This document shows, in pieces, positions 45,574 to 53,479 of a stretch of DNA of 64,000 bases. The stretch spans positions 1,748,036 through 1,812,035 of the forward strand of contig NZ_CP011102.1 in assembly GCF_003534205.1 (NCBI RefSeq), given 5' to 3'. A model generated the notes under the pieces. It made no database searches and was not told the DNA's origin. It worked only from the letters and a program-made list of their open reading frames with translations. The position numbers and the translations under genes are program-made. How positions within the stretch are numbered: position 1 is the first letter of the stretch; each line of letters starts with the position of its first letter. Source of the DNA: Listeria weihenstephanensis. Lineage in GTDB: Bacteria; Bacillota; Bacilli; Lactobacillales; Listeriaceae.

Positions 45574-47130
45574 TTATACCTCTTGTCTTGTTTTAATTTT
45601 ATCTTCTAGGTATTTTTTATATTGCACATACGGTTCTGTATCTTGTTGGGAGACCGCGATAGATGCCTCTTTTAACGCTAACTCTAAATTACCTTGTATT
45701 TCATAGCTTCGCGCTAATAAGAAATGGGCATGCGGATTAAATGACTCTTGTTCGATTGCTTCTCTTGCGTAATCTTGCCCTTCCTGTACTTTAGCATCGG
45801 TCAAAGCAATAATAGCAAGGTTTGTATAGGTCACATCATCTGCACTGCCAGAAATTCGAAGTTGATCCAGTATTTTTTGCGCTGTTTGAAAATCTTCTTT
45901 CTGGATAAATGCGCCTGCCACTGCATTCGCATTTTCTGGATCGTATGGTTGCTGTCCTTTATTAAAGCCAAACCATAAAAAGAACGCGGTGAGCAGTACT
46001 GCGGAAGCTCCGTAAAGTACACGGCGCCAGTGAAAATATTGTTTGGGCATAGATAGCGCGCCTGCAATCAAAAATCCACCAACAAGCCCGCCAACATGAC
46101 CTGCTAAATCTATTCCTTGAGAAAATATGTCGACTACTAGATTCACAACAACTAAACCAGCAATACTAATGCCGAGCGATCTTGCATAAATATGAGGTTT
46201 TAGTACCACTAGATATAGCAACGCACCAAAAATACCGAAAATCGCGGTACTTGCTCCTGCTGCAATATTGACATTGAAAACAAAACTTGCCACAACGCCT
46301 GTAATGCCAGATAACACATAAATAAGGGCATAACGCCATTTTCCATATAATTTTTCTGCCATCGGTCCAATGATGTAAAGAACAACGGAATTCATCAATA
46401 GATGGAGTAGTCCAATATGGATAAACATTGGCGTGATAAAGCGCCACCACTCACCTGCATAAATAAGCGGGTTAAACTTTGCACCCCATCGAACAAGGTT
46501 ATACGTGCTGTTGCTTGTTCCACCTGTGAAAGTCATAATCAAAAATACGGCTATTTGAATAGCTAGTAGGATATATGTGACATACGGTTTTTCCTTGCGT
46601 GCTTGCACTTGTTCCTCGCTTACTTTCGCTGTGATATGATTAATGACCAGACTGCGCTCTGTCGTGATAGCGGCTTCATCTAGGTGATCTGGAATTTGGA
46701 ATGTTTCTTGGGGTACGTCGAGTTCAGCTTCTAGTGCTCTTAACTGCACACTCGCGTTTTCTTTGTCGATTAATATATTATCCAAACTTATTTTTTCATT
46801 TTCTGATTTTAGCGGTTGATCGAACCATTTTGAAGTGTCCCCAACAGGCTCAAAAGGTGTGATATAAATATTGATCAACGGTAACTTCAAACGCCCCATT
46901 TGCTTACGTAAATCTTCGCATACACGCATCACTTGCTCAATATCTCGCTCTAACACATTTGACCAACTGAGCTCCTTCATCTGAATTCGAATAACTGGTC
47001 GCTTCTTTTGGGCTGGATTATCTAACCATAATTCTTGTTTCTTCTCGTGGAGATGGATGAGGCGATATCCTTCCTCTATAAGAAAATAGTTAGTTAACCG
47101 CCAAAAAATATACTGTTCTTGGAGGCTCAA
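45574..47130 (-). CDS. gluP: Rhomboid family intramembrane serine protease (GluP/YqgP-like)
   Basis: 518 residues. Cytosolic N-terminal domain (about 1-185), then seven membrane helices (about 190-385). Catalytic Ser in AAGASTAIFGIFGALL (about residue 285) and His in DLAGHVGGLVGG (about 338), plus the HIGLLHLLMNSVVLY oxyanion region. TPR-like repeats end the protein (about 410-510). Start TTG with a weak site (AGGGAA). The B. subtilis homologue YqgP is a membrane-quality protease. Confidence 0.92.
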   Translation of the reverse strand: MSLQEQYIFWRLTNYFLIEEGYRLIHLHEKKQELWLDNPAQKKRPVIRIQMKELSWSNVLERDIEQVMRVCEDLRKQMGRLKLPLINIYITPFEPVGDTSKWFDQPLKSENEKISLDNILIDKENASVQLRALEAELDVPQETFQIPDHLDEAAITTERSLVINHITAKVSEEQVQARKEKPYVTYILLAIQIAVFLIMTFTGGTSNSTYNLVRWGAKFNPLIYAGEWWRFITPMFIHIGLLHLLMNSVVLYIIGPMAEKLYGKWRYALIYVLSGITGVVASFVFNVNIAAGASTAIFGIFGALLYLVVLKPHIYARSLGISIAGLVVVNLVVDIFSQGIDLAGHVGGLVGGFLIAGALSMPKQYFHWRRVLYGASAVLLTAFFLWFGFNKGQQPYDPENANAVAGAFIQKEDFQTAQKILDQLRISGSADDVTYTNLAIIALTDAKVQEGQDYAREAIEQESFNPHAHFLLARSYEIQGNLELALKEASIAVSQQDTEPYVQYKKYLEDKIKTRQEV

Positions 47131-47170
47131 AAAATTCCCTGCTTTCTATTAAAATGCTATTTATAGTACT

Positions 47171-47199
47171 ACTATACGCAAAAAGAGGAGTATTGTAAA
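47171..47199 (-). promoter_or_regulatory. Promoter of the rhomboid-yqgQ-glcK operon
   Basis: Minus strand TTTACA (47194-47199), 17-bp spacer, TATAGT (47171-47176), 41 bases before the start. Confidence 0.65.
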
Positions 47200-47229
47200 T
47201 CAATCTCCGTCAATTTTTTGCTATTATTT

Positions 47230-47778
47230 TTATTTACTTGCGATCACGAGTTTTTGAACTGCTATATCATGGCTTTCTGGTATGAATTCTGTTGATATTT
47301 GCTCAGGAAAACAAAGCGAAATAGTGTCACCAGTATAATCAACTAAAAAGCGATCATAAAAGCCACCCCCAAAACCAATTCGGTATCCTTCTGGGTGAAA
47401 AATAACGCCAGGAACGATCAGTAAATCAAGTTCATTTTTAGGTATTATTGGTGCCTGTGATGTTGGTTCTGATAATCCGAGTGGTTTCATCTCTAGTTCA
47501 TCACCCTCCACGAACGCACGGAATTGCATCGCCTTGCTTTTATTTTCGGTTTCAGGAATGGCTATTGTTTTCCCTTCTACCCAGGCTTTTTCTATTATTT
47601 TTTGGGTCGCTATCTCTGGAAATCGAGCAATCGTGATGCCGATCGTTTCAGCCTTTTGCCATGCTTGTTCTTGAAATAGCAAGGTTGCGATATTTTGTGA
47701 GCGATGCTCGTATGTAGACTGATCCATTAATCTTAATTTCGCTAACATCTTTATACGTAGAACAGATTTTTCACTCAT
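47230..47778 (-). CDS. 5-formyltetrahydrofolate cyclo-ligase
   Basis: 182 residues, YqgN-like. It converts 5-formyl-THF to 5,10-methenyl-THF using ATP. Family pattern: an N-terminal basic helix (LRIKMLAKLRLMD), IAIPETENKSKAMQF, and the ATP/substrate loop PGVIFHPEGYRIGFGGGFYDRFL (about 121-143). It complements folD and the glycine cleavage genes in this window. Start ATG. rpmG lies upstream on the same strand. Confidence 0.93.
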   Translation of the reverse strand: MSEKSVLRIKMLAKLRLMDQSTYEHRSQNIATLLFQEQAWQKAETIGITIARFPEIATQKIIEKAWVEGKTIAIPETENKSKAMQFRAFVEGDELEMKPLGLSEPTSQAPIIPKNELDLLIVPGVIFHPEGYRIGFGGGFYDRFLVDYTGDTISLCFPEQISTEFIPESHDIAVQKLVIASK

Positions 47779-47808
47779 AGCTACAATTCCCCCAGTTCTA
47801 AAAATGGC

Positions 47809-47839
47809 AAAAAAAACAACAGGCGAAAAATCCTGTTGC
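47809..47839 (-). terminator. Terminator after rpmG
   Basis: CAACAGG and CCTGTTG stem, followed on the minus strand by eight T. Confidence 0.88.
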
Positions 47840-47989
47840 TTACTTAGTTTCGCGGTGCAAAGTCACACGGCGCAATCTTGGACAATATTTTTTTAATTCA
47901 ATACGTTCTGGGTTTTCACGTTTGTTTTTAGTAGTGATGTAATTACGTTCGCCAGATTCAGTACATTCTAAAGTAATATTAACACGCAT
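47840..47989 (-). CDS. rpmG: Large ribosomal subunit protein bL33
   Basis: 49 residues: begins [19 protein letters not shown] and ends [20 protein letters not shown] with GGAGGG seven bases upstream. Zinc-binding versions have two CxxC pairs; here the second positions are Ser and Arg (CTES, CPRL), so it is a zinc-independent (C-minus) paralogue, as used under zinc limitation or as a housekeeping form in other Firmicutes. Confidence 0.95.
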   Translation of the reverse strand: MRVNITLECTESGERNYITTKNKRENPERIELKKYCPRLRRVTLHRETK

Positions 47990-48190
47990 GCTATTTCCCT
48001 CCAAACTATTTATCAACTGAGTATTTATTTATCAGACCTGTATTATAATATCATTTTTAACGCCATTGCGCAAGGATTCCTGGGGTTTTCTTTTTATTTT
48101 CTTTACAATATTGCATTTTGACTATGTTTTTACCTCAATTTATGCTATAAATAGAAGTAGAGTTTAGGGAAAAGAGGTGTTATCTACACA
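47990..48190. other. Divergent intergenic region rpmG / YqzD-like gene
   Basis: Rpm G side: TATAAT on the minus strand about 50 bases before the start, weak -35. Right side: TATGCTATAAA, an extended -10 ending at 48153, drives the YqzD-like gene. No ORF or structure is seen. Confidence 0.45.
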
Positions 48191-48544
48191 ATGACTGTTC
48201 TAATCATAATTCTCCTTGCTTGTGCTGTTGTCTTGTTCCTTCTTTCTTTCATGCAAAAAGGAAACAGCAAGCAGCTAGAAAACGAGATGGAAGAAATTGC
48301 TTCTCAATTAATGCAAGAGAACTTCGAATTGAAAAAACGCGTGTCTACTCTGGAAAATACATTGAAGATTGATGCTGATACTGTCACACCTGTGCGTACA
48401 TCCAGCAAAAAACTTCGTGACTTAAGAAAAAAACAAATCATCAATTTGTATACTTCTGGTGTCACTATAGAGGAAATTATTACGCAATCTGATCTGTCGG
48501 AAGAACAAGTAAATGAAATTATCGCTGAATACGTAGCACATTAA
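48191..48544 (+). CDS. YqzD-like membrane protein with coiled coil and helix-turn-helix-like tail
   Basis: 117 residues. One N-terminal membrane helix (VLIIILLACAVVLFLLSFM), a coiled coil (about 30-60: LENEMEEIASQLMQEN), and a basic tail with a resolvase-like helix-turn-helix pattern (KKQIINLYTSGVTIEEIITQSDLSEEQVNEI). Length and location fit B. subtilis YqzD. Function unknown. Ribosome binding site AAAGAGGTG. The paired gene follows after 34 bases. Confidence 0.75.
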   Translation: MTVLIIILLACAVVLFLLSFMQKGNSKQLENEMEEIASQLMQENFELKKRVSTLENTLKIDADTVTPVRTSSKKLRDLRKKQIINLYTSGVTIEEIITQSDLSEEQVNEIIAEYVAH

Positions 48545-48578
48545 ATTAGAGATTCCATAAGATAAGGGAGGAAATACG

Positions 48579-49058
48579 ATGAAACAATCACTTCGCATGT
48601 TGGCGCTAGGTTTCCTAATCTCAGCAGTCCTATTGCTTGTCTTCGATGCATTCTTCTCGTCAAGTGCACAAGCTGAGAAATCAGCAACCGAGCCAAAAAC
48701 AACCGCAAAAGCGGACGATAGCTCCACGTACAAGAAGAAATACGAAGATTTACTAGCAGCACAAGAATTAGAGAAATCACAAAATGCTGAAGCAGAAAAA
48801 GCTGCAGCCGCTAAGAAAAAAGCCGAGGAAGAAAAGGCAAAACAAGTGAAGAAATTTACACTTGTCATCAAAAAAGGTGACCCTTCTTCTAAAGCAGGTA
48901 CTGAATTACAAGCTGCTGGCATCATTAAATCTGGCACTGAATTCGATAAATTTTTACGTTCAAATAACTATGAAAAATACGTACGCGATGGTAGCTATGC
49001 TGTAAATAGCACAATGACTGCTGACCAAATCGCAAAAATTATCACACATAAAAATTAA
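48579..49058 (+). CDS. YqzC-like membrane protein with MltG N-terminal-like domain
   Basis: 159 residues. N-terminal membrane helix (LRMLALGFLISAVLLLVFDAF), a charged coiled coil with Ala/Lys/Glu repeats (about 45-95), then an extracytoplasmic domain (KKFTLVIKKGDPSSKAGTELQAAGII ... YAVNSTMTADQIAKIITHK) resembling the LysM-like domain of endolytic transglycosylase MltG/YceG. The catalytic part of MltG is absent. Ribosome binding site GGGAGG. Function is inferred to be at the cell surface. Confidence 0.72.
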   Translation: MKQSLRMLALGFLISAVLLLVFDAFFSSSAQAEKSATEPKTTAKADDSSTYKKKYEDLLAAQELEKSQNAEAEKAAAAKKKAEEEKAKQVKKFTLVIKKGDPSSKAGTELQAAGIIKSGTEFDKFLRSNNYEKYVRDGSYAVNSTMTADQIAKIITHKN

Positions 49059-49065
49059 TAACCAT

Positions 49066-49100
49066 AACAGGAAAGTAGATGACTGCTTTTCTGTTTTTTT
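49066..49100 (+). terminator. Terminator after the YqzC-like gene
   Basis: AACAG-AAAG.AG and CT.CTTT-CTGTT form an imperfect stem followed by seven T. Confidence 0.7.
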
Positions 49101-49122
49101 GTATACATAGAACGGCCTGATA

Positions 49123-49131
49123 TGCTATAAT
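49123..49131 (+). promoter_or_regulatory. Extended -10 promoter of the GTPase leader
   Basis: TGC-TATAAT: perfect -10 (49126-49131) with the TG extension. There is no good -35 at 17 bp. Transcription would begin near 49138. Confidence 0.65.
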
Positions 49132-49166
49132 GGAGCGGAATTCCCACTATGAAAGGATGATGACCT

Positions 49167-49232
49167 ATGGCGATTGTAAAATTTGTAACTACGACTAAGT
49201 ATCATATTCTGGGAGCGGATCGTATTTTTTAA
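49167..49232 (+). CDS. Putative 21-codon leader peptide before the RsgA-like GTPase gene
   Basis: ATG GCG ATT ... TTT TAA encodes 21 residues beginning MAIVKFVTTTKYHILGAD. AAAGGA lies 9 bases upstream, and the whole ORF lies in the leader between the promoter and the GTPase gene. Codons 15-17 (CTG GGA GCG) contain one arm of a hairpin that competes with another hiding the GTPase ribosome binding site (see next entry). Leader role is an inference. Confidence 0.5.
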   Translation: MAIVKFVTTTKYHILGADRIF

Positions 49233-49254
49233 AGCTCCCCTATTTTAAAGGAGC
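49211..49254 (+). promoter_or_regulatory. Mutually exclusive hairpins controlling the GTPase ribosome binding site
   Basis: GCTCCC at 49234-49239 can pair with GGGAGC at 49211-49216 (6 bp) inside the small ORF, or with the ribosome binding site GGAGC at 49250-49254 (5 bp). The first leaves the site free and the second hides it. The GTPase TTG start at 49262 lies 7 bases past the site. Confidence 0.55.
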
Positions 49255-49261
49255 GAAAACA

Positions 49262-50323
49262 TTGACTATTAATAATTATGGATTTACCGATTTTTTTGAA
49301 ACACAAACTTTGGCGCAAGGTTTGATTCCTGCGCGAGTTACGGCTGTTTTTAAGGATTTCTTCAAAGTTGTATCTGATGATGGCGAACATTTAGCGAAAT
49401 TGAAATATGTTGCTTTTATGGATGCGATGAACACGGATTTACCCGCAGTTGGCGATTTTGTAGCACTTGAAAGCTACCCCAACGACACCTCGATTATACA
49501 TGAAGTATTAAGGAGGAAAACTGTTTTTAAACGCAGTGATCCTGCTGGTGGTGAACAGTTGGTTGCGGCTAATTTTGATTATGTATTTATCGTTACTTCG
49601 TTAAATCATGATTTCAATATGAATCGTTTAGAGCGCTATTTGACGATTGCTTGGGATAGTGGCGCCAAACCTGTTGTTATTTTGACGAAGGCCGATTTGA
49701 GTGATAATGTAGATCCGATCAGGGATGAGATTGAATTGGTTGCCTATGGTGTGCCTGTCTTCCCTGTCGATAATTTATCCAAGCGTGGTTTTGAGGAAAT
49801 TGAAGCATTTTTAAAGCATAACGAAACGATTGTTTTACTTGGTTCTTCTGGTGTTGGGAAATCCTCTTTCATCAATGCATTATCGCGGAAAACACTTATG
49901 AAAACGAGTGAGATTCGTGAAGATGACTCAAAAGGAAAGCACACGACGACCCACCGAGAAATGCATTTATTGGAGTCTGGATTACTCGTTATCGACACGC
50001 CCGGAATGCGAGAACTCGGTATTGGCCAGGCAAGTGATGGTCTTGGCGAAACATTTCAAGATATTGAGCAATTAGCGGAATCTTGTAAGTTTAGAAACTG
50101 CCAACACGGTAGTGAGCCTGAATGCGCTGTACAGGACGCTCTGACAAGCGGAAACCTATCCGAGGCTCATTATCAAAACTGGATCAAATTAAAGCGAGAA
50201 CTGGCTTATTTCGAGCGTAAAAACGATCCTGCTTTGCAACGAGCGGCGAAACAAAAATGGAAGACCGTTCATAAGGCTATTGAAGCGCAATATAAGTCTA
50301 ATTTGAAAGCACGTAAGAAATAG
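49262..50323 (+). CDS. RsgA-family circularly permuted GTPase
   Basis: 353 residues. OB-fold at the N-terminus (about 20-75), then the permuted GTPase: G4 ILTKADLSD (about 138), G1 LLGSSGVGKSSFINALS (about 193-209), the switch loop TTTHREMHLL and G3 IDTPGMRELG (about 244). The zinc motif CKFRNCQHGSEPEC (about 278-291) completes an RsgA-like layout, which releases from 30S subunits on assembly. The canonical RsgA of Firmicutes lies with prkC, so this appears to be a paralogue. Start TTG with GGAGC. Confidence 0.9.
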   Translation: MTINNYGFTDFFETQTLAQGLIPARVTAVFKDFFKVVSDDGEHLAKLKYVAFMDAMNTDLPAVGDFVALESYPNDTSIIHEVLRRKTVFKRSDPAGGEQLVAANFDYVFIVTSLNHDFNMNRLERYLTIAWDSGAKPVVILTKADLSDNVDPIRDEIELVAYGVPVFPVDNLSKRGFEEIEAFLKHNETIVLLGSSGVGKSSFINALSRKTLMKTSEIREDDSKGKHTTTHREMHLLESGLLVIDTPGMRELGIGQASDGLGETFQDIEQLAESCKFRNCQHGSEPECAVQDALTSGNLSEAHYQNWIKLKRELAYFERKNDPALQRAAKQKWKTVHKAIEAQYKSNLKARKK

Positions 50324-50328
50324 TATTA

Positions 50329-50362
50329 TTAAAAGTCTGCTGATTTTTCGGTAGGCTTTTTC
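50329..50362 (+). terminator. Weak terminator after the GTPase gene
   Basis: AAAGTCTGC pairs with GTAGGCTTTTT with wobble pairs and a short T-run. Confidence 0.5.
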
Positions 50363-50370
50363 TGAACGCA

Positions 50371-50414
50371 AAAAAGGCAGCGATAAGAAGTTGCCTTTTT
50401 ATCGCTGCCTTTTA
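50371..50414. terminator. Bidirectional terminator after pnpA
   Basis: AAAAGGCAGCGATAA pairs with TTATCGCTGCCTTTT around an 11-base loop, and A/T-runs are at both ends. Confidence 0.92.
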
Positions 50415-50420
50415 AATTAA

Positions 50421-52592
50421 TTATTTTTTATCATTATTATAGGGTTTTTTATAACCTTCTTTACGTGGCGCACGGTTCGCTTCTTCTGTTTCGCCCTCTT
50501 TTTTCTCGATGAGTGCTTTACGAGACAAGTTTACGCGACCATGGTCATCGATTTCCGTTACTTTCACTTTCACGATATCGCCAAGTTTCAGAATATCTTC
50601 CACTTTACCAACGCGTTCGTGTGCTAGTTCAGAAATATGCACGAGACCATCTTTCCCTTTGAATAATTCTACAAAAGCTCCGAATTTCTCGATACGACGT
50701 ACTTTACCATCAAAGATTTCGCCAATTTGTACTTCGCGTACGATTTCTTCGATCATTGCTTTTGCTTTTTCGATCATCGCATCATCTTGAGACGCGATGA
50801 ATACAGTACCATCTTGTTCGATATCAATTTTAACGGTTGTTTCTTCGATGATTTGATTGATTTGTTTACCGCCGGGTCCGATAACGTCTTTGATTTTGTC
50901 TGGTTTGATATTGATTGTTACGATTTTAGGAGCGTATTCTGATAATGTTTCACGCGGTGTATTAATCGTCGCTTCCAAGTGTTCAAGAATGTGCAGGCGT
51001 CCTGCTTTCGCTTGTGTCAAAGCTTCTTCTAAAATTTGGCGACTAAGACCGTCGATTTTGATATCCATTTGTAGCGCGGTAATTCCTTCACGTGTTCCAG
51101 CAACTTTAAAATCCATGTCACCAAAGTGATCTTCCATACCTTGAATATCGGAAAGAATCGTGTAGTCATCGCCAAGTTTTACAAGTCCCATTGCGATACC
51201 TGCAACTGGCGCTTTAATTGGAACACCTGCATCCATCATTGCAAGCGTCGAACCACAAATACTTGCTTGCGAACTTGAACCGTTTGATTCTAAAACTTCA
51301 GATACAAGACGGATAGTGTACGGGAAATCCTCTTCGCTTGGAATAACTTGTTCTAAAGCGCGTTCGCCGAGTGCTCCGTGACCGATTTCACGACGACCTG
51401 GTGCGCGACGTGGACCTGTCTCCCCAACACTAAATTGCGGGAAGTTATAATGGTGCATGAAGCGTTTTGAGTCTTCTAAGCCTAAACCATCAATGATTTG
51501 GTGCTCGCGAAGTGGAGCCAATGTACAGACGCTAAGCGCTTGTGTTTGGCCACGCGTGAATAAACCTGAACCATGGACACGAGGTAAGACGCCAACTTCT
51601 GATGATAATGGACGGATTTCGTCTACTTTACGACCATCTGGACGGATTTTATCTTGTGAAATTAAACGACGCATTTCATCTTTTTCAAGTATTTCTAAAA
51701 TGTGATGTACTTCTGAGATTACTTCTGAAGCATTTTCTAGCTCTTTTGCTTCGTACTCCGCAATAACAGTTTCTTTTAACACGGTGATATTTTCTTCACG
51801 CGCCAATTTTTCTTCTGTTTTAATGGCTACTTTCATATCTGCTTCCGCGCGTAATGTTACTTCTTCAACAAGTGCCGCGTCAGGAACGAATAATTTGATT
51901 TCCATTTTTGGTTTACCAACGGCTGCAACGATTTCTTCTTGGAAAGCGATTAAGCGTTGGATTTCTTTGTGACCGAACATGATCGCTTCAAGCATTGCTT
52001 CTTCTGGAACTTCTTTTGCCCCAGCTTCTACCATGTTGATCGCTTCTTTTGTTCCAGCAACAGTTAAACTAATATCGCTTAATTCAGCTTGTTCTGTCGT
52101 TGGATTAATGATAAATTCGCCATTCACACGACCAACATCCACACCTGCAATTGGTCCCTCGAAAGGAATATCAGAAATCGATAGTGCGATAGATGAACCA
52201 AGCATTGCCGCCATTTCTGGAGAACAATCTTGCTCTACACTAAGAACAGTCGATGTAATCTGAACATCATTACGATATCCTTCAGCAAAAAGTGGACGAA
52301 TCGGACGGTCAATAAGACGTGCTGTTAACGTAGCGCGATCACTTGGACGACCTTCACGTTTTAGGAATCCACCTGGTACTTTACCTACCGCATACATTTT
52401 TTCTTCATAGTTTACTGTCAATGGGAAAAAGTCGCCCGGTCTTGGTTTTCTTGAACCAACAGCTGCTGTTAAAACGACTGTATCGCCAAAACGAATCAGC
52501 GCTGCACCGTTTGCTTGTTTTGCCATTTGGCCAACTTCAATTGTTAAATCCTTGCCTGCCCATGTAGTTTTAAAAACTTGTTTCTCAGTCAT
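50421..52592 (-). CDS. pnpA: Polyribonucleotide nucleotidyltransferase
   Basis: 723 residues. Phosphorolytic 3' exoribonuclease of RNA decay. Two RNase PH domains separated by a helical domain, then KH ([22 protein letters not shown], about 560-581) and S1 ([29 protein letters not shown], about 622-650). The frame extends to 52652, but ATG 52592 has AAAGGAG and gives the normal MTEKQVFKT start. A long structured leader precedes it. Confidence 0.97.
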   Translation of the reverse strand: MTEKQVFKTTWAGKDLTIEVGQMAKQANGAALIRFGDTVVLTAAVGSRKPRPGDFFPLTVNYEEKMYAVGKVPGGFLKREGRPSDRATLTARLIDRPIRPLFAEGYRNDVQITSTVLSVEQDCSPEMAAMLGSSIALSISDIPFEGPIAGVDVGRVNGEFIINPTTEQAELSDISLTVAGTKEAINMVEAGAKEVPEEAMLEAIMFGHKEIQRLIAFQEEIVAAVGKPKMEIKLFVPDAALVEEVTLRAEADMKVAIKTEEKLAREENITVLKETVIAEYEAKELENASEVISEVHHILEILEKDEMRRLISQDKIRPDGRKVDEIRPLSSEVGVLPRVHGSGLFTRGQTQALSVCTLAPLREHQIIDGLGLEDSKRFMHHYNFPQFSVGETGPRRAPGRREIGHGALGERALEQVIPSEEDFPYTIRLVSEVLESNGSSSQASICGSTLAMMDAGVPIKAPVAGIAMGLVKLGDDYTILSDIQGMEDHFGDMDFKVAGTREGITALQMDIKIDGLSRQILEEALTQAKAGRLHILEHLEATINTPRETLSEYAPKIVTINIKPDKIKDVIGPGGKQINQIIEETTVKIDIEQDGTVFIASQDDAMIEKAKAMIEEIVREVQIGEIFDGKVRRIEKFGAFVELFKGKDGLVHISELAHERVGKVEDILKLGDIVKVKVTEIDDHGRVNLSRKALIEKKEGETEEANRAPRKEGYKKPYNNDKK

Positions 52593-53036
52593 ATTTTGAT
52601 CTCCTTTTGATTTAGGAGCGTCCACTACCAATATAGAAACTTTACCATGCATAATAATTCTTCACGCACGCCTGAACTTTCAAGTGCATTCAGACACGCA
52701 TAAATCCAAAAACCTACCAGCAAGTCGAGAAGCACTCAGCTACGTCGTTGAAGCCTGCGCGCCGATGCCCTTCTACACAAAAGAGTTTCGCATAACTTCT
52801 CACATGGTCGAGGATACTACCCTCTCCCTGTTTTCAGTCAACATACCTTAGTATGCTCCACGTCTGTGCTCAACTTCGCCTAGTATCTAAGCACTTCTCG
52901 ACTTGCGGGGTTTCGCATCTGCGAGTTCATCGGTTTTAGTTAAACTTGATTTCTTATGTATAATGGCACGTTTTTGGATTCATGCGATAAAGCTTCTTTC
53001 TACTTTTGTTAGTGGGACGCTACTTGTTTATTTTTT
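52593..53036 (-). other. Long structured pnpA leader with nested inverted repeats
   Basis: 444 bases between rpsO and pnpA have no ORF of note. Outer arms CGCATAAATCCAAAAAC (52698-52714) and GTTTTTGGATTCATGCG (52970-52986) and inner arms GCAAGTCGAGAAG (52720-52732) and CTTCTCGACTTGC (52894-52906) face each other; the inner stem extends with two-base mismatches. Small hairpins are visible inside (CATACCTTAGTATG at 52842-52855; GAGG/CCTC near 52809-52825). A minus-strand TATACA near 52958-52963 is a possible -10. Confidence 0.6.
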
Positions 53037-53069
53037 TCAAAAAAAAACGGGACAAAAATATCCCGTTTT
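53037..53069 (-). terminator. Terminator after rpsO
   Basis: AAAACGGGA and TCCCGTTTT stem with a T-run on the minus strand (nine or more). Confidence 0.9.
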
Positions 53070-53077
53070 CCTTGTGT

Positions 53078-53347
53078 TTATCGACGTAAACCTAAACGTC
53101 CGATAAGTTCGCGGTAACGTGCAACATCTTTCTTACGTAGGTAAGTTAAAAGGTTACGACGATGACCGACCATTTTCATCAAACCACGATAAGAATGGTG
53201 ATCTTTCTTGTGCTCGCGAACGTGTTCATTCAAACTGTTGATTTCTGCAGTAAGAACAGCGATTTGAACTTCTGGTGAACCAGTGTCCGTATCATGTACA
53301 CGATATTCAGCGATAATTTCATTTTTACGCTCTTGTGTCAATGCCAT
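53078..53347 (-). CDS. rpsO: Small ribosomal subunit protein uS15
   Basis: 89 residues. Binds 16S rRNA and bridges B4; it is a common primary binder. Family pattern [31 protein letters not shown] (residues 22-52) and [32 protein letters not shown] with GGAGG upstream. Stands as a single gene with its own promoter and terminator. Confidence 0.98.
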   Translation of the reverse strand: MALTQERKNEIIAEYRVHDTDTGSPEVQIAVLTAEINSLNEHVREHKKDHHSYRGLMKMVGHRRNLLTYLRKKDVARYRELIGRLGLRR

Positions 53348-53464
53348 TTCTTACACACCTCCTTCTTTTCTAATCCCCACATACTGAGCCAAGCGTTGGT
53401 GACTCGCGAAAGCCAAGTAAGGGTTCTTTTTCGTACAGAGTTAAAGATACACTATTTTGACGTA
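53348..53464 (-). promoter_or_regulatory. rpsO promoter and possible S15 autoregulatory leader
   Basis: Promoter TTGCTT, 17-bp spacer, TATCTT on the minus strand (about 53434-53462). About 80 bases of leader follow with TACT-TGGC pairing TTGGCT-CAGTA and GCG/CGC inside. S15 represses its own synthesis in many bacteria by binding such a leader; the fold here is only suggestive. Confidence 0.45.
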
Positions 53465-53479
53465 AAAAGCAAGTAATAC

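Noticed and set aside
52903-53106. A 67-codon plus-strand frame across the pnpA leader and rpsO terminator
   Set aside because: It runs through a terminator and into rpsO, with no ribosome binding site and no family likeness.
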